From positions 1,199,191-1,263,190 of the forward strand of contig OX639965.1 in assembly GCA_951828235.1 (NCBI GenBank): a stretch of 64,000 nucleotides of DNA, given 5' to 3'. Shown piece after piece: positions 35,346-44,113 of the stretch; position 1 is the stretch's first letter; each line of letters begins with the position of its first letter. The notes under the pieces were generated by a model that saw only the letters and a list, made by a program, of their open reading frames with translations, was not told where the DNA came from and did not search any database. This DNA is from an uncultured Gammaproteobacteria bacterium. Lineage in GTDB: Bacteria; Pseudomonadota; Gammaproteobacteria; Steroidobacterales; Foliamicaceae. The translations under genes were made by a program, and so were the position numbers.

Positions 35346-36494
35346 CTATTCCGCTGCCCGCACCGCCGGCGCGCCCGGCTCAACGCCCGCCCGGTCCAGG
35401 CTCAATACCACGAGTTCCCCGTTTGTGGCCCCCTTGACGATCTCGGTGAATTCCCAGTTGCCCAGGCCGATCTCGACCGGGCGTTCCTCAAGAAGTCCGG
35501 TACCGGTGTTAAGCACCATGATCCGCTCGTCCTCGACCACCGCCTCCGTCGGCACGCGAAGGGCCTCATCACGCACGTCCACGATCACTTCCACGTCGGC
35601 GCTATAGCCCGGCATGAGTCCATACCGCTCGGGCTCGTTGATCTCCGCCTCGATCTCCACCGTGCGCGCCTGTTTCTCAAGGTCCAGCACGTAGGGGGCA
35701 ACACGGCGCACAAATCCCGGAAAGAACTGGTCCGGGAAAGCGTCCAGCAGGATTCTTGCCTCCTGTCCCGCCTGGACCAATGGCGCGTCCACCTCATCGA
35801 TCGGCGCGGTGATATACAGGCAGGTGTTGTCGATCACGTCCACCGTGGGCAGTGTGGCCACGCCGACGGGCGAGGGCGTCACGTACTCGCCCAGTTCGCC
35901 GTTGATTTCGGCGATGACGCCGTTGAAGGGAGAGCGCAGATAGGTGCGTTCCAGGCGGGCGCGGTTGACTTGAACGCGCGCTTCGGCCGCACTGGCCGAA
36001 TCCCGCGCGGCCTTGCAGGACGCGGCACGCGCCTCGCGTTCCGCTTCGGCCCGCTCCAGCTCCTCCTCGGAAACCAGGTTGTCTTCGTGCAGCCTGGCCA
36101 GCCGCACCGCCTCGCGCGCCGCCAGGTCCGAGCGGGTGCAGCTTTCCGCTGCCCGCGACTGATCGGCGACCAGGTTGCGCTGCGACAGTTCGATTTCCGA
36201 CTTCAGGTCCTCGTTCCAGATTTCCAGCAGCACCTGGCCTTCTTTGACCGCGTCGCCTTCCGCCACCGGCAGGCCGGCGATCTGCCCCGGTGACGAGGGA
36301 GACATTCTCGCCCTCCGGCAGGCATCGACGGTGCCCGCGCGCGTATTGAGCACTGTCTTGCGGATTTCCCCCATGGTCACTTCGGCCACCCGCACTTCAA
36401 CCGCGTTCTCACCGCCCGAAAACAGGCTGAACGCGCCGATGAGCACGACCGCCCCGATGGCGATCCAAATCCCGTACTTGATAGCTGGCCGCAT
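35346..36494 (-). CDS. HlyD/MacA-type periplasmic adaptor protein
   Basis: 382 residues. One N-terminal membrane anchor (YGIWIAIGAVVLIGAFSLFS) is followed by a lipoyl-like half-motif (PGQIAGLPVAEGDAVKEGQVLLEI), a long coiled-coil region rich in Ala, Arg and Glu (about residues 115-200), the second lipoyl half (RLERTYLRSPFNGVIAEINGELG) and beta-barrel domains. It would link inner-membrane permeases to an outer-membrane channel. The ATG at 36494 is the first before the anchor. It is the first gene of the adaptor-ATPase unit. No TolC gene is in the window. Confidence 0.9.
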   Translation of the reverse strand: MRPAIKYGIWIAIGAVVLIGAFSLFSGGENAVEVRVAEVTMGEIRKTVLNTRAGTVDACRRARMSPSSPGQIAGLPVAEGDAVKEGQVLLEIWNEDLKSEIELSQRNLVADQSRAAESCTRSDLAAREAVRLARLHEDNLVSEEELERAEAEREARAASCKAARDSASAAEARVQVNRARLERTYLRSPFNGVIAEINGELGEYVTPSPVGVATLPTVDVIDNTCLYITAPIDEVDAPLVQAGQEARILLDAFPDQFFPGFVRRVAPYVLDLEKQARTVEIEAEINEPERYGLMPGYSADVEVIVDVRDEALRVPTEAVVEDERIMVLNTGTGLLEERPVEIGLGNWEFTEIVKGATNGELVVLSLDRAGVEPGAPAVRAAE

Positions 36495-36535
36495 GGCTGC
36501 GTGAGTATAGCCGCGACCGCCCCCCGGTACCGCCT

Positions 36536-36560
36536 GGGACCGAGGGCGTCCCGCCCTCCC
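36536..36560. repeat. Dispersed GC palindromic repeat, copy D (half element)
   Basis: GGGACCGAGGGCGTCCCGCC followed by CTCC: the left arm of the repeat family without its right half. It lies between the divergent adaptor and radical SAM genes. Confidence 0.6.
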
Positions 36561-36583
36561 CAACCCAAGTAATATCCCTTCAG

Positions 36584-37714
36584 ATGACCAAGCCCATCCG
36601 CGACACCTTCCCCCAACCCGGCCACAACATCCGCGGCCGGGGCGCCCGCGGCAACCTGCCCGGCCGTTTCGAACGCCAGACCTACGAACCCGATCCCGGC
36701 GTCGCCGAACTCGCGCCCCACCCCGACACCGAGCTGATTCCCGAGCTCAGCAAGAGCATCATCAGCCGCAACAAGTCGCCGGACGTCGGCTTCGAACAAT
36801 CCATCAACCCCTACAAGGGCTGCGAGCATGGTTGCATTTACTGCTACGCCCGCCCCTCGCATGCCTACCTCGACTTTTCGCCCGGCCTCGACTTCGAGAC
36901 CAAGATCGTCCACAAGCCCAATGCCGCCGAACTGCTCAAGCGCGAACTCGCGCGCCCGGGCTACAAGTGCAAGTCCATCGCCCTGGGCGTCAACACCGAC
37001 TGCTACCAGCCCTTCGAGAAACAGTTGGGCACTACGCGCGCGCTGCTGGAGATCATGCTGGAAACACGCCACCCGGTGGGCATCGTGACCAAGTCCGCAC
37101 TGGTGGAACGCGACCTCGACCTGTTAAGTGAACTGGCTCGTCTTGGGCTGACGCACGTTTTCCTTAGCATCACCACGCTCGACGATGAGCTGAAGCGCCG
37201 CATGGAGCCGAGGACCGCCTCGCCCCGCCGCCGTCTGGCGACGATCGAACGCCTGACGGAAGCGGGAGTTCCCGCGGGCGTGATGTTCGCGCCCGTCATA
37301 CCCGCGCTCAACGACCACGAACTGGAAGGGATTCTCGAAGCCTCGGCGAAGGCCGGCGCGCTATGGGCCGGCTACACGGTCCTGCGCCTGCCCAACGAAG
37401 TCCGCCCCCTGTTCAAGGACTGGCTGGCCGAGCAATACCCCTTGCGGGCCAAACACGTCATGAGCCGCGTCCGCCAGATCCGCGGCGGCAGGGAAAACGA
37501 CTCGTCCTTCGGCCGGCGCATGCGCGGCCAGGGCCACTACGCCGACCTGCTCCGCCAGCGTTTCGACAAGGCCTGCCGCCGCCACGGCCTCAACGCCGCC
37601 CGCCGTCCATCGCTCAAAACCACCCTGTTCCGCCCACCAGCCGCTCCTCCGAAGCCGCCGCGCCGTTCGCGCCGAAACACCGCGCCCGAAGAACAACTCT
37701 CGCTTCTGCCTTGA
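36584..37714 (+). CDS. SPL-type radical SAM protein (PA0069 family)
   Basis: 376 residues. The [4Fe-4S] cluster-binding motif GCEHGCIYCYAR (CX3CX2C) is near residues 84-95, preceded by FEQSINPYKG, which is typical of the PA0069/spore photoproduct lyase-like group. A radical SAM barrel follows with VNTDCYQPFEKQ and GVPAGVMFAPVIPALND. The C-terminus is basic and proline-rich. The chemical role of this family is not established. Its TGA overlaps the TTG start of the next gene, so they are likely co-translated. Confidence 0.88.
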   Translation: MTKPIRDTFPQPGHNIRGRGARGNLPGRFERQTYEPDPGVAELAPHPDTELIPELSKSIISRNKSPDVGFEQSINPYKGCEHGCIYCYARPSHAYLDFSPGLDFETKIVHKPNAAELLKRELARPGYKCKSIALGVNTDCYQPFEKQLGTTRALLEIMLETRHPVGIVTKSALVERDLDLLSELARLGLTHVFLSITTLDDELKRRMEPRTASPRRRLATIERLTEAGVPAGVMFAPVIPALNDHELEGILEASAKAGALWAGYTVLRLPNEVRPLFKDWLAEQYPLRAKHVMSRVRQIRGGRENDSSFGRRMRGQGHYADLLRQRFDKACRRHGLNAARRPSLKTTLFRPPAAPPKPPRRSRRNTAPEEQLSLLP

Positions 37715-38460
37715 TTGCGAACCTGGTCCTGCTATCCGCGATCTGGGCGGCGCTTGCGGTGCTCGCATTCGCAATGAGCTTCAGGGTTCGCGACATCACG
37801 GGCCGGATCGGCGGACCGGGCCGGGGCAAGCACATTGACGCGCGCTGGGGCTGGTTCTGGATGGAGTTGCCGGCGCTGGCCACGTTCCCCGTCATTTACT
37901 TCGCAAGCGGCAACCTCCATCCCGTCGGCAACGTCGCCGTTGCGCTGTGGCTGGCGCACTACAGCCACCGAACGCTAGCGTGGCCTCTCGCCGTGCTCAA
38001 ACCGGGCGCCACAATCCCGTCCGGCATGTGGATAAGCGGAGCCACCTTCAACGTGATCAACGGCGCCCTGCTGGGGGCCTATCTGGCGTTTGCTCCTCAG
38101 TTGGGAGACGCGTGGCTGTCCGATCCGCGATTCCTCGCGGGCGGGATCCTGATGCTCGCCGGCGCCTGGCTCAACCTGTGGTCGGACTACCGCCTGCTCG
38201 CGCTGCGCCGCCGCAGCGGCCATCAACGCGTAATGCCTGAAGGCGGCGCGTTCAACCTCTGCTGCTGCCCCAACCTCCTGGGCGAGATCATCGAATGGAT
38301 CGGCTTCGCCCTCCTGACCTGGTGCCTGCCCGCCCTGGCCTTCGCCCTCTGGAGCATCGCCAACCTGGTGCCCCGGGCACTCTGGCGCCGGTCCTGGTAC
38401 CGCACGAAGTTCCCCGATTTCCCCAAAAGCCGCGCCGCCCTTGTTCCCGGTCTGCTGTAG
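37711..38460 (+). CDS. Steroid 5-alpha-reductase-like membrane protein (3-oxo-5-alpha-steroid 4-dehydrogenase family)
   Basis: 249 residues with six or so hydrophobic segments. The C-terminal third (NLWSDYRLLALRRRSG, PEGGAFNLCCCPNLLGEIIE, WIGFALLTWCLPALAFALW, KFPDFPKSRAAL) matches the eukaryotic SRD5A/DET2 C-terminal domain closely, including the NADPH-binding Asn-Leu-Gly-Glu region. Bacterial members are poorly characterised; reduction of an enone lipid is the family reaction. The TTG start at 37711 is chosen because it overlaps the preceding stop (TTGA) and leads straight into the first helix. Next comes the cysteine desulfurase of the Ssp island, convergent after 13 bases. Confidence 0.85.
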   Translation: MIANLVLLSAIWAALAVLAFAMSFRVRDITGRIGGPGRGKHIDARWGWFWMELPALATFPVIYFASGNLHPVGNVAVALWLAHYSHRTLAWPLAVLKPGATIPSGMWISGATFNVINGALLGAYLAFAPQLGDAWLSDPRFLAGGILMLAGAWLNLWSDYRLLALRRRSGHQRVMPEGGAFNLCCCPNLLGEIIEWIGFALLTWCLPALAFALWSIANLVPRALWRRSWYRTKFPDFPKSRAALVPGLL

Positions 38461-38473
38461 CAGCTAGCTTCCA

Positions 38474-39664
38474 TCACGCTAAAGCTGCTTGGGGTCTTGC
38501 AGCAGACGATATGGACGCGAGAGCTTCAAGAACGAGCGTCGCTGCTTGCTCAATTTCGTGTTCCGTCGAAAAGCGGCCAAAGCTGAATCGAATTGAGGCC
38601 TCGCTTTCTTCAGTTGATAGTCCTAGAGCTCTGAGAACATGCGAAGGCTCGGGAGTTCCGGATGTGCAGGCTGCTCCAGTGGATGCAGCCAGGCGGGGCT
38701 GCAACACTCCAAGAATATCTTGTGCGTTGTGCCCGACGAAACGAACGTTGGCATTTCCGGGATGACGATGTTCATTGGGCGGCCCATTCAGAGCAACTTC
38801 GATCTCACCAGTCCGCAAGTGCCCTACAAAAGTATCTCTTAGCCTCGCTATCTCCTGCCGTTCAATGCTTGCCTGTTCGCTTGCGCAGAGAGAAGCGGCT
38901 GCACCCATTCCCGCGCAAAGCGGCAAAGGCAGGGTGCCTGACCGAATGCCTCCCTGCTGACCTCCACCGTGAATGAGTGGTTCGATCCTGTCATGCAGAT
39001 CGCGCCTTAGATATAGAGCCCCAATTCCCTGCGGTCCATACATTTTGTGTCCAGAAAGACTTATTAGATCAGCGTGATAGGCGAGATCGTGCAGATCCAT
39101 TGCGCACGGGGCCTGTGCAGCATCTGTGTGCAAGAGGATTCCATATGGAGCGAGCAGTGAGGCAATGGCCGGTATGTCTTGGATTACGCCGACTTCGTTA
39201 TTGACTGCCATGATCGAAACGAGCAACACGGTGTTGTCGAGCATCTCCTTGAGGGTGCCTAAGTCAATTCGGCCTTCTGAATCGACCGGAACGTGCTCAA
39301 CAGTGAACTTCTCACGATCCTCTAATGCTCTCGCAGCAGCCAATACGCACTTGTGCTCTATAGCGCTTACCAAAATGCGCCGTCGTTTGCTTGAGGTATG
39401 CCGCACAAGACCGAAGAGCGCTAAGTTATTGGCTTCCGTGGCGCCGGACGTAAAGATAATTTCGTCGGTATCCGCACCGATTAAGGCAGCCACTAAAGAT
39501 GCACCCTTACGCGTCGCTTTTTCGGCCTGCCAACCGACTACGTGGTCGGTAGAGTGCGGATTGCCGAACGCCTCGTGCCAATGTGGCTCCATGGCTGCTA
39601 AGACACGTGGGTCAAGCGGCGTGGTGGCCTGATAGTCGGCGTACAGACACGTTTCCTTTCGCAT
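38474..39664 (-). CDS. sspA: Cysteine desulfurase, SspA/DndA-like
   Basis: 396 residues, a PLP-dependent enzyme that takes sulfur from cysteine as a persulfide. The N-terminal YADYQATTPLDPRVL, SGATEANNLALFG, HTDAAQA and the PLP-lysine segment SLSGHKMYGPQG are all present. The catalytic cysteine is in STGAACTSGTPEPSHVL. It is divergent from DUF4007, ATPase and ATP-pyrophosphatase genes, the order known for SspA with SspBCD, so it is probably the sulfur donor for DNA phosphorothioation and not the housekeeping IscS. The ATG at 39664 has GGTGGA upstream; the TTG at 39670 is an alternative. Confidence 0.9.
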   Translation of the reverse strand: MRKETCLYADYQATTPLDPRVLAAMEPHWHEAFGNPHSTDHVVGWQAEKATRKGASLVAALIGADTDEIIFTSGATEANNLALFGLVRHTSSKRRRILVSAIEHKCVLAAARALEDREKFTVEHVPVDSEGRIDLGTLKEMLDNTVLLVSIMAVNNEVGVIQDIPAIASLLAPYGILLHTDAAQAPCAMDLHDLAYHADLISLSGHKMYGPQGIGALYLRRDLHDRIEPLIHGGGQQGGIRSGTLPLPLCAGMGAAASLCASEQASIERQEIARLRDTFVGHLRTGEIEVALNGPPNEHRHPGNANVRFVGHNAQDILGVLQPRLAASTGAACTSGTPEPSHVLRALGLSTEESEASIRFSFGRFSTEHEIEQAATLVLEALASISSAARPQAALA

Positions 39665-39675
39665 TGCCAATCCAC

Positions 39676-39692
39676 CTGGACGTTTCGTCCAG
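39676..39692. promoter_or_regulatory. Perfect inverted repeat in the sspA-sspB divergent promoter region
   Basis: CTGGACG TTT CGTCCAG: 7-bp arms around 3 bases. It lies 12-28 bases before the sspA start and within the 91-base divergent region. This is a typical place for an operator controlling both directions, although no regulator gene is encoded in the island. Confidence 0.45.
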
Positions 39693-39755
39693 TATCAAAA
39701 GCACCTTAACGTAACATGGTAGTATTGTCACTTGCTCGTTCACACGGAAGAGCCG

Positions 39756-40694
39756 ATGCGGAGAGGCCCGCTCTATCGAGACGATTACCGGCCGCGCCTA
39801 TCGGGACACGAGACTTTTCCACTGCGCTACGGATGGCTCAAGAAGGCGTTTGACGCAGTCGAGAATTCGGCCGATCCGGCAGGCGCCAAGTCGATTTTTC
39901 GTGCAGACGATGCGATCGCCCGATTTGGGGTGGGCAAGAACATGGTGGCCTCCATTCGCCATTGGGCCACCGTTACCGGCGTGATCGACGATGGGTCTAT
40001 CTTGGGCGGACCGTCAGTAACTCAGTTTGGAGCCACGCTGTTTGGCCAAGGCGGGCTGGATCCTTTTTTCGAGCACCCAGCGACTGCTTGGCTGGTCCAC
40101 TGGCGACTCGCGGGTGTCCCCACTAAGACCACCTGGTTCTGGGCATTCAGCTACTATTCTCGCGACTTTTTTGATCGGGAGCAGCTCGTTTCGGGGCTTA
40201 CGGCGCTTGCACGTGATCGCGGTTGGCGCCGTGCTGCTCCCACGACGCTAAAGGCAGACGTCGCCTGTTTCGTGCGAACATACGTTTCGATGTCTCCTTC
40301 GGGCAAGGCAAGTCATGAGGACACACTTGAGTCGCCGCTTACTGAGTTGGGACTGGTGAGGCTTGTTGGAAAGCGCGACGGATTTCGGTTTGTGCGCGGA
40401 CGTAAACCTTCATTAGGCGATGGCGTGTTTTCCTATGCGGTTACAGATTTCTGGTCTCGATTCTCGGCCGGTAAGACCCTTTCGTTCGAGTTGCTGGCCC
40501 ACGAGCCGGGATCGCCAGGCCGCGTTTTCCTGCTAAGCGAAGAGGAATTGGCCGACCGTCTATCGCGACTCGAAGAATCGAGCAACGGACTCTTCCGGTG
40601 GTCGGAAACCGCAGGGCTGAAGCAGCTTATGCGTTCGGGAGAACTAAGCGCCGAAAATGCACTGGACTTTGTCAAGGAAGATTACGCCGCGTGA
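39756..40694 (+). CDS. sspB: DUF4007 family protein, SspB-like
   Basis: 312 residues of the DUF4007 family, starting RPRLSGHETFPLRYGWLKKA and containing FRADDAIARFGVGKNMVASI and the FWAFSY and FVRTYV segments. In characterised SspABCD systems the DUF4007 protein SspB is the DNA-nicking component needed to insert phosphorothioate sulfur in one strand. The ATG at 39756 with GGAAGAG upstream gives the usual N-terminus; a longer start from a TTG at 39732 is unlikely. The ATPase gene begins 22 bases after its stop. Confidence 0.88.
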   Translation: MRRGPLYRDDYRPRLSGHETFPLRYGWLKKAFDAVENSADPAGAKSIFRADDAIARFGVGKNMVASIRHWATVTGVIDDGSILGGPSVTQFGATLFGQGGLDPFFEHPATAWLVHWRLAGVPTKTTWFWAFSYYSRDFFDREQLVSGLTALARDRGWRRAAPTTLKADVACFVRTYVSMSPSGKASHEDTLESPLTELGLVRLVGKRDGFRFVRGRKPSLGDGVFSYAVTDFWSRFSAGKTLSFELLAHEPGSPGRVFLLSEEELADRLSRLEESSNGLFRWSETAGLKQLMRSGELSAENALDFVKEDYAA

Positions 40695-40716
40695 TGATCA
40701 GGGAGGATCAGAGCTA

Positions 40717-43700
40717 GTGTCGCTTGCCGATAGCGTTCGTGTTGTGCGGCGTTTTCAGCGCTCTGTGCGGATCGATACGGACCTGACCGACGACTCCGCC
40801 CTTGCGGGCTTCGTTTGCCCGCGCTCATCCGCTAATGCGCTGGAGACGATGGCTGGCCACATGGCGGGCGACGGTCAGGCCGCGTTCACCTGGACGGGAC
40901 CTTACGGCACTGGCAAGTCCAGTCTGTTGATTGCGCTCGGCGCCGCGCTAAGTGGCGATGAGCAACGGCGACGGCAGGCTGAATCGATTCTCGGGCAGGA
41001 AACTGCGTCTCGCTTATGGGAAGCGATGCCGCCCCGCAAGAGGGGCTGGCGTGTCTTGCCTGTTGTAGGTCGCCGGGAGAGCCCCATAGCTGTCCTCGGA
41101 GAGGCCATCGAGAACGTCCGCTTGGCCGGCAAAGAAAAGCCGCAAGTGTGGGATGAGTCCGGCATTTTGCAAACCCTTCAAGAGCAGGCAAGGCGTTACC
41201 CACGAGTGGGCGGTGGCTTGATCGTGTTCATTGATGAGATGGGCAAGCTGCTTGAGGCTGCCGCTGAACAAGGCGAGGACATCTATCTTTTTCAGCAGAT
41301 GGCGGAGGTAGCATCCCGAAGCGGTGGCCGCCTAGTAGTTATCGGCATCCTCCACCAAGCATTCGAGGAATACGCCAACCGGTTGTCCCGCGAGATGCGC
41401 GACGAATGGGCCAAGATTCAGGGCCGTTTTGTAGATCTGGTCATCAATGCGGCGGGCGATGAACAGATTGATCTGCTTTCCCGCGCCATTGAAAGTGATC
41501 GTGGCGACGTACGCCCCGGTAATGTCGCCCGCAGGGTTTCGGGATCGATGCAACGAGCTACTTCTTCGCAGCTACCGCGCACCCTGGAGAATTGCTGGCC
41601 GCTCCACCCCATCGTTGCGTGTTTGCTAGGCCCCGTTTCGCGTCGGCGTTTTGGGCAAAACCAGCGCAGCGTCTTCAGCTTTCTGAATTCTGCGGAGCCA
41701 TACGGGTTTCAGGACTTTCTCCGTTCCGCAGGCGACGATGAGCTGTACGGTGTCGAGCAATTTTGGGATTATCTGCGGACTAATCTGGAACCGGCCATTC
41801 TGGCTTCGCCCGATGGCCACCGTTGGGCACTGGCCGTGAATGTGCTGGATCGCTGCGAAGCGATGGATGGAGAAGATCTGCACTCTCGCCTGCTTAAGGT
41901 GATTGCAGCGATTGACATGCTCAAGGATCGTTCCGGTTTGCCGGCCAGCCGCGAGTTGCTTGCATTGGCGCTTGCGGATTTCGGAACTGAGAAGATCGAC
42001 GCGGCGTTGGATGATCTGCAGAGATGGCGCCTTATCGTTTTCAGAAAGTTTAAGAACGCATATGCTGTATTTGAAGGCAGCGATTTTGACATTGACCTAG
42101 CCACGGAGCGCGCGTTGGAGGAGTCGCGTGAGGTAGATTTTTCTTTCTTCGAAACGCTTTCCAGGTTACAGCCGATCGTGGCCAAGAGACATTACTACGA
42201 GACTGGCGCGCTTCGCTGGTTTGACGTGGTCGTGACTTCTGCTGCCAAAGTTGAGACGGTTGCTGGCAAATACGCACCCAAGCACGGTGCCATCGGCACG
42301 TTCTTGCTGGCAATTCCAACAGAGGGTGAATCCATGGAAGAGGCGCAAGTAGCCTGCCGCAACGCTTCGCGGAGCGTTAACGGCTGGGAAATTGTCATTG
42401 GCTTATCTCAAAGCTCCTGGAACATTCCTCCACTATTGCGAGAACTGTTGGCGCTTCAGAAAGTGCGCGAGCACACACCGGAGTTGCAGGGCGATCGGGT
42501 AGCCCGGCTTGAGGTACGCGCACGTATTGCCGAGCTGCAAGGACGACTGGAGGCCGAAGTCTCCGAGGCGTTCGACGGAGCAGATTGGTATTACAGGGAT
42601 CAACCGCAAAAGCGCCTGCATCACGCCGAATTGAACGGCCTTGCATCGAGTCTCGCAGGGCGAAGGTTCGAAAGTGCGCCTCGGCTTAGAAACGAACTTG
42701 TGGTGCGAGACAAGCCGTCAAGCAGCGCGGTCGCCGCGCGTAATGCGCTGCTCCGACGGATGGCCCTTAACGAAAGTGAGCCGCGTCTTGGCATCAGCGG
42801 CTTCCCGGCGGAGGGGGGTCTGTACGCATCGCTCTTGGAGGCCACTGGATTACACGCCAGCACGAAGGAAGGATGGCAATTTGTATCCCCGCGCGACGTA
42901 TCCGAAGACCACTACAATCTGGCCCCTACTTGGCGAGCAGCAACCGACTTCCTCGAAGAGAATGCCCATCGCGCCGTGTTGCTTTCGGAAATATATGAAA
43001 TCTGGAGCGCACCCCCCTTCGGAATCAAGAAGGGTTTGCTGCCGGTGCTTGGCGTCGCGTTTGTGTTGTCGCAAAGCCGCAGTCTCGCCTTTTATCGTGA
43101 CGGTATCTTCCAGGCGCGAATTTCCGATCTGGACATTGACTTCCTTGTACGAGACCCACGGGACATTCAGCTTCGCTGGATGGACCTGTCGCAGGAAGCT
43201 CGGCGACTCCTGTCCGCAATGGCCGGCATCGTGCGTGACTTGGACGCACACAACACGCTGCCCCATCTTCAGCCTATCGATGTCGCAAAGGGCCTGGTAG
43301 CGATCTATGACCAACTGCCGCCATGGGTTGGCCGCACGCAACGCCTGTCCGCTACGGCAAAGCGGTTGCGGCAACTGTTCAAGCAGGCGAATGATCCGAA
43401 CAAACTGGTTTTTGACGATATTCCCCAAGTCATGCGGTCCATGGACATCACCGGCGGCCAGGACACGTCAGAAAGCCTTTCGCAGAACGTGCGCGGCGCG
43501 ATCGAGGAACTACAACAAGCCTATCCGGTCATGCTCAATCGGCTAAAGGACTTGCTTCTGGTTGAACTGGAGGTCCCGAATGCTTCGCTCGCTACTCTCG
43601 CGGAATTGCGCGCCCGTGCCGATAACGTGCGAGAACTGGGGGGTGATCACAGATTGGAAGCGTTTATCGTGCGCATTGCGGAATTCCAAGGGAGCGACGC

Positions 43701-44109
43701 TGACATTGAAGGCTTGGCAAGCATGGCCGTAAGCAAGCCGGCGCAGCTTTGGGTGGATACGGACATTGATCGCGCGGAGGTCGAACTTGCCGAGTTGGCG
43801 CAGAGGTTCAAGCGAGCCGAGGCGTTTGCGCGAGTCAAGGGCCGCCGCGACAAGCGCCATGCCATGGCCGTAATTGTCGGAATGGACGGTCGCCCCGCCG
43901 CGCTGCACGATGAATTTCACATTTCCGATCAGGACCACAAGGAAGTAGACTCGCTGATCGAAAAGGTCGATTCGACTCTGCGGGAGAGTGGTGAAGAGAG
44001 GCGTAACATTATTCTTGCCGCACTAGCTGAATTGAGTGCACGGTACCTCGATCCTCGCAAGCGGTCGGACTCAAAGCCTTCAGATGACGAGAGGAAGGCG
44101 GCAAGCTAA
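40717..44109 (+). CDS. sspC: Large P-loop ATPase, SspC-like
   Basis: 1130 residues. Walker A GPYGTGKSS lies at about residues 61-69 and Walker B LIVFIDEMGK at about 168-177. The long C-terminal part has mixed helical sequence and no other recognised domain. It matches the large ATPase SspC of the SspABCD phosphorothioation system in position, orientation and size class. The GTG at 40717 is preferred: GGGAGG lies upstream and it follows the sspB stop. An ATG at 40657 would overlap sspB. It ends 4 bases before sspD, giving a tight operon. Composition is less GC-rich than flanking backbone genes. Confidence 0.85.
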   Translation: MSLADSVRVVRRFQRSVRIDTDLTDDSALAGFVCPRSSANALETMAGHMAGDGQAAFTWTGPYGTGKSSLLIALGAALSGDEQRRRQAESILGQETASRLWEAMPPRKRGWRVLPVVGRRESPIAVLGEAIENVRLAGKEKPQVWDESGILQTLQEQARRYPRVGGGLIVFIDEMGKLLEAAAEQGEDIYLFQQMAEVASRSGGRLVVIGILHQAFEEYANRLSREMRDEWAKIQGRFVDLVINAAGDEQIDLLSRAIESDRGDVRPGNVARRVSGSMQRATSSQLPRTLENCWPLHPIVACLLGPVSRRRFGQNQRSVFSFLNSAEPYGFQDFLRSAGDDELYGVEQFWDYLRTNLEPAILASPDGHRWALAVNVLDRCEAMDGEDLHSRLLKVIAAIDMLKDRSGLPASRELLALALADFGTEKIDAALDDLQRWRLIVFRKFKNAYAVFEGSDFDIDLATERALEESREVDFSFFETLSRLQPIVAKRHYYETGALRWFDVVVTSAAKVETVAGKYAPKHGAIGTFLLAIPTEGESMEEAQVACRNASRSVNGWEIVIGLSQSSWNIPPLLRELLALQKVREHTPELQGDRVARLEVRARIAELQGRLEAEVSEAFDGADWYYRDQPQKRLHHAELNGLASSLAGRRFESAPRLRNELVVRDKPSSSAVAARNALLRRMALNESEPRLGISGFPAEGGLYASLLEATGLHASTKEGWQFVSPRDVSEDHYNLAPTWRAATDFLEENAHRAVLLSEIYEIWSAPPFGIKKGLLPVLGVAFVLSQSRSLAFYRDGIFQARISDLDIDFLVRDPRDIQLRWMDLSQEARRLLSAMAGIVRDLDAHNTLPHLQPIDVAKGLVAIYDQLPPWVGRTQRLSATAKRLRQLFKQANDPNKLVFDDIPQVMRSMDITGGQDTSESLSQNVRGAIEELQQAYPVMLNRLKDLLLVELEVPNASLATLAELRARADNVRELGGDHRLEAFIVRIAEFQGSDADIEGLASMAVSKPAQLWVDTDIDRAEVELAELAQRFKRAEAFARVKGRRDKRHAMAVIVGMDGRPAALHDEFHISDQDHKEVDSLIEKVDSTLRESGEERRNIILAALAELSARYLDPRKRSDSKPSDDERKAAS

Positions 44110-44113
44110 AGCA

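Noticed and set aside
38474-39664. Calling the desulfurase the housekeeping IscS
   Set aside because: No iscU, iscA, hscA or fdx genes nearby; it is divergent from sspBCD.
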